Of a stretch of 64,000 nt of DNA, positions 24,964 to 33,716 are shown one piece after another. Below the pieces are notes generated by a model. It had not been told where the DNA came from and did no database searches. It was given only the letters and a program-made list of their open reading frames with translations. The translations under genes were made by a program, and so were the position numbers. Source of the DNA: Terriglobia bacterium (lineage in GTDB: Bacteria > Acidobacteriota > Terriglobia > Bryobacterales > Bryobacteraceae); assembly GCA_020073265.1 (NCBI GenBank), contig JAIQFN010000009.1:1-64000 (forward strand), in the 5' to 3' direction. Numbering within the stretch: position 1 is the first letter of the stretch; each line of letters starts with the position of its first letter.

Positions 24964-26754
24964 ATGACACGGCCATTCTTCTCTGCTGCTGCGATGCTGG
25001 TACTAGGCATCTCGGGAGGTTTTGCGCAGCGAGTTAGTCCTTCGCTCCGCGCATTCGCGGCGAACTCGGGCGACACGGTGAACGTGATCGTGCGGTTCCG
25101 GCCGAGTCCCGACCAAGTCGGGTTCAATCGGTTTCTGGCTCACGGCGCGCGGCACAAACAATTTCTTTCCTCTATCGGGGCTTCGGCTTTTTCGATTAAC
25201 GCTGCGGACTTGGATCTGCTGGCTGCGGACCCCGAAGTTGAATTGATCGCGCCCGACTATTCGTTGAAGGCCGCCGGCTATGCAGGTTCTCCGGACTACG
25301 GCTGGATGACGGCGCTCGGAACCGCCAGTTCTTCGGCTACGGTGGCGTGGAACGGGCAGGGCATCGGGGTGGCGGTGATCGACAGCGGCATTTCAACGGC
25401 CACCCAGATGAACGACGATCTGAGGGGAAGCTGGCTGGGAGCGAGCCGCGTGGTGTACAGCGAGAGTTTCGTGCCGGGCGATGCCGGGACCTCCGACGCC
25501 TACGGTCACGGCACGCACGTCGCGGGCCTGATTGCCGGCAACGGAGCGAGTTCCACCGGGCCGGAGGATGTTTACACGGTTCGAGGAATTGCGCCCAACG
25601 TCCAGCTCATCAATCTTCGAGTGCTGGATGGAAATGGAGCCGGCTCGGACAGCTCCGTGATTGCCGCGCTCGAACGCGCCATCGAACTCAAAGATCGATT
25701 CAACATTCGCGTGATCAACCTGTCGCTGGGGCGTCCGGTGTTCTCCTCTTATACACAGGACCCCTTGTGCCAGGCGGTGGAGCAGGCCTGGAAGGCGGGC
25801 ATCGTGGTGGTGGTGGCGGCCGGCAATGAAGGCCGGAACAATCTGGCGGGGACCAACGGGTATGGCATGATCATGGCGCCCGGGAACGATCCTTACGTGA
25901 TCACGGTTGGCGCGATGAACACGGTGGGGAGTCTCGCGCGCTCCGACGACAAGGTCACCAGCTACAGCTCCAAGGGACCGACGGCCATCGATCATTTCGT
26001 CAAGCCCGACCTGGTGGCTCCCGGCAATCAGATTATTTCTTTGCGCCAGCCCGGATCCTATCTGGATGTCACTTATCCGGAGAACCAGGTTGCACGAGGC
26101 GTTTATCAGAACGGGAACAGCGACGCCGCTGGAAATTACTTTCAACTGAGCGGAACCAGCATGGCCGCACCCATGGTGAGCGGGGCCGCGGCGCTTTTGC
26201 TCCAGAAGGACTCGACGCTTACGCCCGACGCGGTGAAGGCGCGGCTGATGAAATCGGCTACGAAGTTTCCGCAGACCACCAGTTCCGTCACCGACGCAGT
26301 TACCAGCGTGACTTACACCAGCCAGTACGATGTGTTCACTATCGGCGCCGGGTACCTGGATGTTCAGGCGGCGTTGGCCAATACGGACGCGGTGAATGGC
26401 ACGGCATTGTCTCCGGCGGCGATGCCCGATCCGAACGGCAGCGCGGTGTACCTGGTGGGAGCCGATTCGGCCATTTGGGGCAGCTCCGCGATTTGGGGTA
26501 GCTCGGCCATATGGGGCAGTTCGGCGATTTGGGGTTCCAGCGCGATTTGGGGCAGTTCGGCCATTTGGGGATCGAGCGCGATTTGGGGCTCGAGCGCCAT
26601 CTGGGGATCCAGCGCGATCTGGGGATCGTCCGCGATCTGGGGTAGCTCGGCGATTTGGGGTTCTAGCGCGATTTGGGGATCGTCCGCGATTTGGGGCAGC
26701 CGGAACGAAGTTGATTCCGAGGCCGCCCGGATCGCCATCCACGGCGAGAACTAA
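24964..26754 (+). CDS. Subtilisin-family (S8) protease with C-terminal SAIWGS x13 tail
   Basis: A 596-residue secreted protease. It has a signal peptide (1-22) and an I9-like inhibitory propeptide (about 30-100). The S8 domain has the triad D140 (VIDSGIS), H182 (GHGTHVAG) and S399 (SGTSMAAP). A proline/glycine-rich linker leads to 13 exact SAIWGS hexapeptides (residues 502-579) and a 17-residue tail. The catalytic part is complete. The tail is not needed for subtilase activity and may anchor the enzyme, bind a surface or form a self-assembling ladder (inference). Confidence 0.93.
   Translation: MTRPFFSAAAMLVLGISGGFAQRVSPSLRAFAANSGDTVNVIVRFRPSPDQVGFNRFLAHGARHKQFLSSIGASAFSINAADLDLLAADPEVELIAPDYSLKAAGYAGSPDYGWMTALGTASSSATVAWNGQGIGVAVIDSGISTATQMNDDLRGSWLGASRVVYSESFVPGDAGTSDAYGHGTHVAGLIAGNGASSTGPEDVYTVRGIAPNVQLINLRVLDGNGAGSDSSVIAALERAIELKDRFNIRVINLSLGRPVFSSYTQDPLCQAVEQAWKAGIVVVVAAGNEGRNNLAGTNGYGMIMAPGNDPYVITVGAMNTVGSLARSDDKVTSYSSKGPTAIDHFVKPDLVAPGNQIISLRQPGSYLDVTYPENQVARGVYQNGNSDAAGNYFQLSGTSMAAPMVSGAAALLLQKDSTLTPDAVKARLMKSATKFPQTTSSVTDAVTSVTYTSQYDVFTIGAGYLDVQAALANTDAVNGTALSPAAMPDPNGSAVYLVGADSAIWGSSAIWGSSAIWGSSAIWGSSAIWGSSAIWGSSAIWGSSAIWGSSAIWGSSAIWGSSAIWGSSAIWGSSAIWGSRNEVDSEAARIAIHGEN
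26467..26700 (+). repeat. In-frame 18-bp repeat, 13 units coding SAIWGS
   Basis: Thirteen back-to-back 18-bp units within the subtilase gene, all coding Ser-Ala-Ile-Trp-Gly-Ser. Codons vary: Ile is ATT nine times, ATC three times and ATA once; Ala is GCC or GCG; Gly is GGC, GGT or GGA; Ser is TCG, TCC, TCT, AGC or AGT. The protein is constant while the DNA has drifted, which indicates selection on the peptide rather than recent slippage. Confidence 0.97.
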
Positions 26755-26813
26755 TCTTCGCGCATAACGGCATCCTGACTACCGGAAAGCCAAACCGCGG
26801 CAGTCAGGAGGAA

Positions 26814-26837
26814 CACGGGGCGCGCACGCGCCCCGTG
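26814..26837 (+). terminator. GC-rich hairpin downstream of the subtilase gene
   Basis: CACGGGGCGCG and CGCGCCCCGTG form an 11-bp perfect stem 60 bases after the protease stop. There is no T-run after it, so it is at best an unconventional terminator or an mRNA-stabilising hairpin. Confidence 0.4.
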
Positions 26838-26878
26838 AACTTCTCCAGCCACTTATTCCGTACAAATCAGGCTGACGT

Positions 26879-26924
26879 GCGTTCACACGAGCGTGAACGC
26901 GGCACGCATGAGTGCGTGCGCCAC
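26879..26924 (+). repeat. REP-like two-hairpin repeat
   Basis: Plus-oriented unit: the variable hairpin GTTCAC...GTGAAC with loop containing GAG, then the conserved hairpin GCACGCA-TGAG-TGCGTGC ending GCCAC. It lies between the subtilase and the GMC pair. Same family as 5970-6088, 31038-31083 and 53131-53174. Confidence 0.8.
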
Positions 26925-26985
26925 GGCGCCGGATATATACTAGGAACCACGTTGACGAAATCCGCTTAAACTGGAGATTTTCGCT

Positions 26986-27618
26986 ATGCACCAGGACGGC
27001 AAAGAAGCTCCTAGCGTTTCGCGGCGCAGCCTGATCGCGGGCGCGGCGCTGGTTCCCGTGGCGGCGCTCAGCTCGGCCGCGCAATCGGCTGGTCCTCCCG
27101 CTACCAAAGCGGCGAAGTCGGTGTTCTCGGAGGCGGAGCGGAAGACGCTGGAGGCCTTCATCGACCGGCTGGTTCCCAAGGACGAGCTGGGGCCCGGAGC
27201 GGTGGAGTGCGGCGCGGCCAACTACATCGATCAGGCTCTGGGCGGGGCGCTGGCCGACGAGAAGGAAAGCTTCCTCCAGGGTCTCGCGTCGGTGGACGCT
27301 TTCGCACGCAGCGCGCACGGCGCTTCGCTTGCCGAGCTGACGCCGGATCAGCAAGACGCGGTGCTCACCGCCATGGACAGAGGCAGCGCGACGGGCTTTG
27401 CCAACGCGCGCGCCGTGTTCGCGCGCATCCGGCGGCTGACGCTGGAAGGCATGTTCAGCGATCCGTATTACGGCGGCAACCAGAACTTCCGCGGCTGGGA
27501 TCTGATTCGCTACCCCGGCCCGCGCGTCGCCGTTTCGCCGGAGGAACAAAAGATAAAAGTCGAGATCAAGCCGTATCGCCGATCCGCTTTGGGAGCCAAC
27601 CATGGCCATCAATCTTAA
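26986..27618 (+). CDS. Gluconate 2-dehydrogenase subunit 3-like (Tat-exported small subunit)
   Basis: A 210-residue protein with a twin-arginine signal (SRRSLIAGAALVPVAAL). The mature part has the helical layout of gluconate 2-dehydrogenase subunit 3: SEAERKTLEAFIDRLVPKDELGPGAVECGAANYID, later GMFSDPYYGGNQNFRGWDLIRYPGP. This subunit carries its flavoprotein partner across the membrane by the Tat route and may take part in electron transfer. Its end overlaps the start of the GMC flavoprotein by 17 bases. A second pair lies at 61407-63673. Confidence 0.9.
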   Translation: MHQDGKEAPSVSRRSLIAGAALVPVAALSSAAQSAGPPATKAAKSVFSEAERKTLEAFIDRLVPKDELGPGAVECGAANYIDQALGGALADEKESFLQGLASVDAFARSAHGASLAELTPDQQDAVLTAMDRGSATGFANARAVFARIRRLTLEGMFSDPYYGGNQNFRGWDLIRYPGPRVAVSPEEQKIKVEIKPYRRSALGANHGHQS

Positions 27619-29302
27619 GCCCGTCGACGTGGCGGTGATCGGCCTGGGCGCGGCCGGGGGCGTGGCGGTGCTTCCGCTCGCTCGCGCCGGACTCAAGGTG
27701 GCGGGCCTGGAAGCCGGAACCTGGATGGACCCGCACAGCTTCAAGCCCGACGAACTGCACAACAACGTGCGAGGCCTGCTGACGTCGGTGCCCAAGGCCA
27801 ATCGCGAAGTTCCCACGGTTCGCAACGGCCCGTCCGGGCAGACCCGGCGCGGAAACATCCATCCCATGATGAACGCCATCGGCGGCACGTCCATCCATTA
27901 CTGGGCGCAGAGCTGGCGGCTGAAGGCCTGGGATTTCAAGACGCGCAGCGAGGCCGTGAAGCGCTACGGGCCAAATTCGATTCCCAAGGGATCCACGCTC
28001 GAAGACTGGCCACTGACGTACGACGATCTGGAACCGTACTACGATCTGATCGAGCACGAAGTGGGCGTGTCCGGGAAAGCCGGAAACATCCAGGGCAAGA
28101 TCGATCCGCTGGGCAATGTTTACGAAGCGCCGCGGCAGCGCGAGTATCCGATGCCGCCCTTGCGCGGCAGCGGCTTCACCGATCATATGGCCGAGGTCGC
28201 CAAGCAGCTTGGCTGGAAGCCGTATCGTCCGCCGGCCGCCATCAACTCGCAGGAATACCAGGGACGCCCGGGGTGCGCGTATCACGGCTACTGCAGCCGC
28301 GGCGGATGCCACATCAGCGCCAAGAATTCCACTGCCGTCACTACAATCCCGGCGGCGCTCAAGACCAAGAACCTGACCATCTTCGATCACGCGCACATCA
28401 CGCGCATCGTGGCCGGAGGGGACGGGCGCGTGACGGGTGTCACTTATTTAAAGGACGGCAAGGAATATTTTCAACCCGCCAAGGTGGTTCTGCTGGCGTC
28501 CTACACGTACGAAAATTCGCGCCTGCTGCTGTTGTCGCAATCCAAGGCGTATCCCAAGGGTCTGGCGAACAATCACGGCCAAGTCGGCCGGCATTATTTC
28601 GGGCATTGGCAGGGCGGCGTGGCGGCGCTGTTCCCGTTCGACATCAACATCTGGTACGGCACTCCGGCGCAAGCGGCCGCGGTGGACGAGTGGGCCGACG
28701 ACAACTACGATCATTCGGGCCTGGGTTTCATCGGAGGCACCACGCTGCAGCCGCACACGGAAATGCATCCCATCGAAGCGGCGTCCATGAGCAGTTTCGG
28801 GCAGGCGCCGGGCTGGGGTTCGCGTTGGAAAGCCTTCGTCCGCGAAAACGCGGCGCGCTGGGTGTCGGCGTACATGCAGACTTCCACGTTCCCCTACGAA
28901 GACATCTATCTGGATCTCGATCCGGAAGTGCGCGACCCGCTGGGCGATCCGGTATGCCGGGTGACTACCGCCGCGAAGGAGAACGAATCGCGGGCTTCGG
29001 ATTTCGCGCAGAAGAAAATGGAAGAGTGGTTTCGCGCCGCCGGAGCCATCCAGGTGATTCGCGGCGGCGGAGGCGCGCCGGGCGTTTCCACGCACGCCTA
29101 TGGTGGAACGCGCATGGGCGACAATCCCGACACCAACGTCGTGGATCGTTGGGGCTTCGCGCATGAGGCGCCCAATCTCGGGATTCTCGGCGCGTCGGTC
29201 ATGGGCACCAGCGGCGCGCGCAATCCTACCGAGACGGCGCAAGCGCTGGCTTGGCGCACGGCCGACCACCTCGCTAAGAGCTGGAAGTCGATTGCGGGCT
29301 GA
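27602..29302 (+). CDS. GMC-family flavin dehydrogenase (large subunit)
   Basis: A 566-residue GMC oxidoreductase. An N-terminal FAD Rossmann motif (VAVIGLGAAGGVAVLPLARAG) and the C-terminal catalytic region with GGTRMGDNPDTNVVD and NPTETAQALA are present. A Cys-rich motif C225-A-Y-H-G-Y-C231-S-R-G-G-C236 resembles the iron-sulphur-type Cys cluster of bacterial FAD-dependent sugar dehydrogenases. It has no signal of its own, so it should be exported with the Tat-bearing small subunit just upstream and oxidise a sugar or alcohol in the periplasm, passing electrons to a cytochrome c. The substrate is unknown. Confidence 0.9.
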   Translation: MAINLKPVDVAVIGLGAAGGVAVLPLARAGLKVAGLEAGTWMDPHSFKPDELHNNVRGLLTSVPKANREVPTVRNGPSGQTRRGNIHPMMNAIGGTSIHYWAQSWRLKAWDFKTRSEAVKRYGPNSIPKGSTLEDWPLTYDDLEPYYDLIEHEVGVSGKAGNIQGKIDPLGNVYEAPRQREYPMPPLRGSGFTDHMAEVAKQLGWKPYRPPAAINSQEYQGRPGCAYHGYCSRGGCHISAKNSTAVTTIPAALKTKNLTIFDHAHITRIVAGGDGRVTGVTYLKDGKEYFQPAKVVLLASYTYENSRLLLLSQSKAYPKGLANNHGQVGRHYFGHWQGGVAALFPFDINIWYGTPAQAAAVDEWADDNYDHSGLGFIGGTTLQPHTEMHPIEAASMSSFGQAPGWGSRWKAFVRENAARWVSAYMQTSTFPYEDIYLDLDPEVRDPLGDPVCRVTTAAKENESRASDFAQKKMEEWFRAAGAIQVIRGGGGAPGVSTHAYGGTRMGDNPDTNVVDRWGFAHEAPNLGILGASVMGTSGARNPTETAQALAWRTADHLAKSWKSIAG

Positions 29303-31028
29303 GGTCGCAGCCGGATTCGTCGCCGCGCTCACCTGTTTCGCGATCAGCGTTTCCGCGCAGCCTGCGGATCAGCGCATTGCTGAAATCGCGGGTGCCGCAC
29401 GGGGACGCGTCGGCGCCGCTGCTGAGGTGCTCGAGGGCGGCAAGCTTTTCTCTATTCAAGCCAGCGAGCATTTTCCGATGCAGAGCGTGTACAAGCTTCC
29501 CATCGGGATGACTGTGCTGCAGCAGGTTGACCGCGGCAAGCTGAAGCTCGATCAGAACGTCCGCGTGGACAAGCGCGAGTACGTCTCCAGCGGACAGCAC
29601 AGTCCGCTGCGCGATGCGCATCCGGAAGGCGCTGACGTCACACTGCGGGAATTGCTGCGGCTGGCGGTTTCAGAGAGCGACGGCAGCGCGTCCGATGTGC
29701 TGCTGCGCCTGGCCGGCGGGCCGGATGCGGTCATGCAGTATCTGCATGCCACGGGTGTGAAGGAAGTGCAGGTTCGCGATACGGAGATGCGGATCGGCCA
29801 GGATCATGCGGTGCAGTATGCCAATTGGGCCACACCGAATGGCGCCATCGCGGTGCTGCGCGCGCTGCATGAATCGCGCGGGATCTCAGCCGACAGCCGT
29901 GCTTTGCTGTTGCAGTTCATGGCGGAGACGAGCACGTTTCCGACGCGCCTCAAGGGACTGCTGCCCGCGTCCACGCCGGTTGCTCATAAGACCGGATCTT
30001 CCGGCACCACCGACGGAGTCGCCGCCGCCACCAATGACATCGGCATCGTGACGCTGCCCGATGGACGGCATCTGGCGCTCGCGGTTTTTGTCTCCGACTC
30101 GAGAGCGGAAAGCGCGGCTCGCGATGCGGTGATCGCCAGGATCGCGAGAGTGGCTTGGGATCGGGCGACCGGCATGGGCCGGAAGGTTGCGATCACCATC
30201 GACGATCTGCCGCGCGGCGGCGATGGAGGACCTCCAGATTTCGAAGCGATCCGGGACATGACGCTGCGGCTGCTCGCGCCGTTCCGGCAACAGCACATCC
30301 CTTTGACCGCGTTCGTGCATGCCGGGGTGACGCGCCTCGCGCCGGACGAGCTGCGGCGGATTCTGGAGCTATGGCTCGACGCAGGCGCAGACCTCGGCAA
30401 TCATACCTATTCCCACGCCAGTCTGAACACGACGCCCGTGGCCGAGTACGAGCAGAATATTCTTCGGGACGACGCGATTCTGCGGCCGATCATCGAGGTT
30501 CGCGGCAAGAAACTCGAATTCTTCCGCTTCCCGTTCCTGCAAGCCGGCGCGACGGCGGAAGCGAAGCTCGCGATCCAGACATTTCTTGCGGAACACGGCT
30601 ATCGCAACGCGCCAGTGACGTTCGACAACTCCGATTACATGTTCGCGCGCGCGTTCACCAATCCGGAACTCGAAGCGCGCGCGCTGCGGGAATATGTGCC
30701 GTACCTCGAGTCGGTGATCGCGTTCTTCGAGCAGCGCTCGGTGGAAGTGGCTGGGCGCGAGTTTCCACAGATCCTGCTGATTCATGCGAGCGAGTTGAAT
30801 TCGCAGATGATGCCGGCGATTCTGGAGATGTTCCGAGGCCGCGGGTACAGCTTCGTCAGCCTCGATCGGGCGCTCCAGGACGATGTGTATCGATTGCCTG
30901 AGAATTATGTCGGCCGCGGCGGATTCTCCTGGATACATCGCTGGTCGATGACCAAGGGGATGCCGGGCAAGGCAGAGCCGGATGAGCCGGAGTGGGTGAG
31001 GAAGGCGTTCGAGGCGAGGCAGCAGTGA
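29292..31028 (+). CDS. Fusion: class A beta-lactamase + polysaccharide deacetylase
   Basis: A 578-residue secreted two-domain protein (signal peptide 1-22). Residues about 25-292 are a class A serine beta-lactamase: S65-V-Y-K68, S129-D-G131, E165 and K233-T-G, each near its Ambler position, with SDG as in the A2-type group. Residues about 295-560 are a NodB-type deacetylase: TIDD with D304/D305, H371 and H375 (HTYSH), FFRFPF and the late His498 in LLIHAS. The joint has no internal start with its own signal peptide, so it is a true fusion. TTG at 29292 overlaps the GMC stop and gives a good signal peptide. Confidence 0.85.
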   Translation: MRAEVAAGFVAALTCFAISVSAQPADQRIAEIAGAARGRVGAAAEVLEGGKLFSIQASEHFPMQSVYKLPIGMTVLQQVDRGKLKLDQNVRVDKREYVSSGQHSPLRDAHPEGADVTLRELLRLAVSESDGSASDVLLRLAGGPDAVMQYLHATGVKEVQVRDTEMRIGQDHAVQYANWATPNGAIAVLRALHESRGISADSRALLLQFMAETSTFPTRLKGLLPASTPVAHKTGSSGTTDGVAAATNDIGIVTLPDGRHLALAVFVSDSRAESAARDAVIARIARVAWDRATGMGRKVAITIDDLPRGGDGGPPDFEAIRDMTLRLLAPFRQQHIPLTAFVHAGVTRLAPDELRRILELWLDAGADLGNHTYSHASLNTTPVAEYEQNILRDDAILRPIIEVRGKKLEFFRFPFLQAGATAEAKLAIQTFLAEHGYRNAPVTFDNSDYMFARAFTNPELEARALREYVPYLESVIAFFEQRSVEVAGREFPQILLIHASELNSQMMPAILEMFRGRGYSFVSLDRALQDDVYRLPENYVGRGGFSWIHRWSMTKGMPGKAEPDEPEWVRKAFEARQQ

Positions 31029-31037
31029 TTCAAACTG

Positions 31038-31083
31038 CGTTCACACGAGTGTGAACGCGGCAGGCAGGAGTGCGTGCGCCACG
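31038..31083 (+). repeat. REP-like two-hairpin repeat
   Basis: The first hairpin is perfect: GTTCACAC-GA-GTGTGAAC. The second, GCAGGCA-GGAG-TGCGTGC, has one mismatch against the family and ends GCCAC. It sits between two converging genes (the fusion enzyme and the kinase), where it could stop or protect both transcripts. Confidence 0.8.
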
Positions 31084-31087
31084 TCTG

Positions 31088-33694
31088 TCATTTGCGGTAT
31101 TGCGCGGCTTTCTCGGGTTGGTTCAACGCTTCGTAGATTGTGATCAGGTTCTGTCGCGCGGATTCCAGCCAGGTTGCCGACGGGCTGGTTTGCTTCGACA
31201 GGACGTTGTATCCAGTCAGGATGTGGCCCTCGGCTTCCGCGTAGCGTTTTTCGCCAACTAAAGCGCGGCCCAATTTGATTTCGGCGATGGCCGTGAACTG
31301 GTGATTGGCAGAGAGCGCTGCGGTGTACAGCTTGACGACTTCGCGAAACATCTGCTCGGCGCGGGCGAAATCGTTTCTCGCCAGGTAGACGCTGGCCAGG
31401 TTGGCATACGCGAGCGCATATAGATAATGATGCTCGCCGTACGCGGTCTTGTAGATTTCGGCCATGCGGCGGAAGCGAGCCTCGGCCTCGTCGTACTTGC
31501 CGCGCTGCAAAGCCACGGTGCCGAGCTCATTCAGCACGTTGGCGACGCGTGGGTGCGCAGGACCATAAACGTGCTCCTGAATCGCCAGCGCCCGCTCCAC
31601 CAGGCTCACCGCTTCGTCGTATCTTTTTTCGAAGACCAGCGCGCGGCCGAGCATCGACAGAGTCGACGCGATCTCCGGATGGTCTTTGCCGTACCAGGCC
31701 TCGTTGATGTCGAGCGCCTGCCGGTAAAACTGCTCGGCTTCGGCATAGTTCGCGCGCTCAAACTGGACCGCGCCTAGGTTGATCAGATCGTCGGCCACCA
31801 GCGGATGCCGGTCGCCGAAAATCTGGCGATGCATGGCCAAGGTGCGCCGGGTTAGAGAGTCGCACAAGTCATAGTGGCCGGCGTAAAAGTGCGCGTCGGC
31901 GAGTTCCTTCAACGTGGCCGCCTGCTCGATAGGAGCCGATCCAGCAGTGGACTGGAGCCTCACCGCTTCTTCGAGCAACGGGATTGCTTTGTCGTAGGCG
32001 CCCCGGGCCTCCAGCACTTTTCCAAGGGCGGTGGTCGCTTTCGCGACGGCCGCATCGTCGCGCGGGCGTGCGCGCCTGGTTTTTTCCAGACCTTCCCGCA
32101 CCAGTTGTTCGGCGTCCGCCAGCTTGGCCTGATCCACTCGCAGCAGACCCAGCGCCACCAGGCTCTGCGCCACTTCGGGGTTGTCCGAGCCGAACAGCGA
32201 TTTGCGCTGATCGAGCGCCGAGTTGAGCAGCGAGTCCGCCTTGGCGAGATTGCCGAGCTTCTGGTAGATCCCGCCCAGCGTGAGGTAGAGCTCGGCCTGC
32301 ACCTCCGGTTCCTGCTTGAGGGCCTGCGCTTCCTTGACGCCTCGGTCGATGATGGTGGCGACTTGTAAACCCTCGCGCGGCGCCGCCGACGGGTCGCCGC
32401 CTTCGAACAGGCTCAGCATGAACTGCTGCACGCGCTGCAACCGGGTCGCGGTGGTGACCGCCGCATTTCGAGCGATCGCCAATCGGACCGTGAAGAACAC
32501 CACCAGCGCCGTAACAACCGTCACCGCCAAAGCGGCCGCGGCGACCGCCCTGCTATGCCGCTTCACAAACTTGCGCAGCCGATAGCGCGCCGTGTCGGGC
32601 CGGGCCTCCAGCGGCTCGCCGTTCAGGTAGTGATCGACATCGCGAATCAGCGCCTCGACCGATCGGTAGCGCCGCTGGATGTCCTTGTGAATCGCGGTGA
32701 GGCACAGGACGTCCAGATCGGCCCAGGCGGATTTGCTCGCGGACACGGCGGAGGTGTTCCTGGCTGCCTCGGATGGCTTCTCGGGATCCTGCTCCTGGAT
32801 GATTCGCTCGGCTTCGCCCGGCGTTCGAGTGGACAAGTCGAACGGCAGCCGGCCCGCCAGCAGCTCATAAAGAACGACGCCCAGCGCGTATACGTCCGTG
32901 AAGATGCCCACTCGCTCGCCGCGAATCTGCTCGGGCGCGGCATAGGCCGGCGTCATCAATCGCAGCTCGGTGCGGGTCTGATCCACCGGCTGGTCGAGTG
33001 TATCGAGCTGTTTCGAAATGCCGAAGTCCAGCAGCCGGACGGCTCCGTCGGAGGTTACCAGAATGTTGGAAGGCTTCAGATCGCGGTGGATCACGGCGTG
33101 CTCGTGCGCGTACTCCGCGGCCTCGCAAACCACACGGAACAGCCGCAGGCGCTCTTCGATAGACGAATGGCGCTCGCGGCAGTAGTCGGTGATGGGAACC
33201 CCTTCGACGTACTCCATCGCGAACCAGGGAGTGCCGTCGGCCAGCGTGTCGGCGTCATACAGCCGCGCGATGGAAGGATGATTCAATTGCGCGAGCGTCC
33301 GCTGTTCGCGTACGAAGCGCTCGCGGCGAGCGGGCGACAGCCACGCGTCGCGCAGGATCTTGATGGCCACCAGGCTGCCCAGATCGGTGCGTTCGGCGAG
33401 ATAGACCACGCCCATCCCGCCTTCACCGAGCACCCTCTTCAATCGGTACGGGCCGAATTCCCTGGCCGCGATGGACTCCACGCCTGCGCCCAGCACCTGG
33501 TGAGCGATCTGCGCCACGTCGCCATCCAGCAGCGAATCGTTGCGCGCGTCTTCCCGCAGCATCGCCAGGACTTCGTCCATCAGCTCGGGATCATCGCCGC
33601 TGGCATTCCCCAGGAACGCGCGCCGCTCGGTGTCGGGCAGGCCGGACGCTTCCAGAAACAACGCCTGGATTCGTCTAAACCGCGCCGTGTCCAT
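31088..33694 (-). CDS. Membrane Ser/Thr protein kinase with TPR sensor domain
   Basis: An 868-residue protein. A short N-terminal helical region precedes a Hanks-type kinase (about 83-360): G-loop GEGGMGVVY, Lys112 (VAIKIL), HRDLKPSN with Asp205 and Asn210, and DFG at 223-225. A transmembrane helix follows near 385-405, then tetratricopeptide repeats to the C terminus (FERANYAEAEQFYRQALDI-type units). The TPR part is outside the membrane and probably senses a ligand or protein. It lies 22 bases downstream of the ECF sigma gene, so the pair is likely one signalling unit. ATG at 33694 is preferred over the 47-codon longer frame that overlaps the sigma gene. Confidence 0.92.
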   Translation of the reverse strand: MDTARFRRIQALFLEASGLPDTERRAFLGNASGDDPELMDEVLAMLREDARNDSLLDGDVAQIAHQVLGAGVESIAAREFGPYRLKRVLGEGGMGVVYLAERTDLGSLVAIKILRDAWLSPARRERFVREQRTLAQLNHPSIARLYDADTLADGTPWFAMEYVEGVPITDYCRERHSSIEERLRLFRVVCEAAEYAHEHAVIHRDLKPSNILVTSDGAVRLLDFGISKQLDTLDQPVDQTRTELRLMTPAYAAPEQIRGERVGIFTDVYALGVVLYELLAGRLPFDLSTRTPGEAERIIQEQDPEKPSEAARNTSAVSASKSAWADLDVLCLTAIHKDIQRRYRSVEALIRDVDHYLNGEPLEARPDTARYRLRKFVKRHSRAVAAAALAVTVVTALVVFFTVRLAIARNAAVTTATRLQRVQQFMLSLFEGGDPSAAPREGLQVATIIDRGVKEAQALKQEPEVQAELYLTLGGIYQKLGNLAKADSLLNSALDQRKSLFGSDNPEVAQSLVALGLLRVDQAKLADAEQLVREGLEKTRRARPRDDAAVAKATTALGKVLEARGAYDKAIPLLEEAVRLQSTAGSAPIEQAATLKELADAHFYAGHYDLCDSLTRRTLAMHRQIFGDRHPLVADDLINLGAVQFERANYAEAEQFYRQALDINEAWYGKDHPEIASTLSMLGRALVFEKRYDEAVSLVERALAIQEHVYGPAHPRVANVLNELGTVALQRGKYDEAEARFRRMAEIYKTAYGEHHYLYALAYANLASVYLARNDFARAEQMFREVVKLYTAALSANHQFTAIAEIKLGRALVGEKRYAEAEGHILTGYNVLSKQTSPSATWLESARQNLITIYEALNQPEKAAQYRK

Positions 33695-33716
33695 GCCGTT
33701 TACGCTCGAATCCAGC

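Noticed and set aside
24780-25037. Possible small gene or c-di-GMP riboswitch before the subtilase
   Set aside because: No conserved riboswitch core could be matched, and the open frame overlaps the subtilase signal peptide out of frame.
26467-26700. CRISPR-like array
   Set aside because: The 18-bp units are contiguous, in frame and coding, without spacers.
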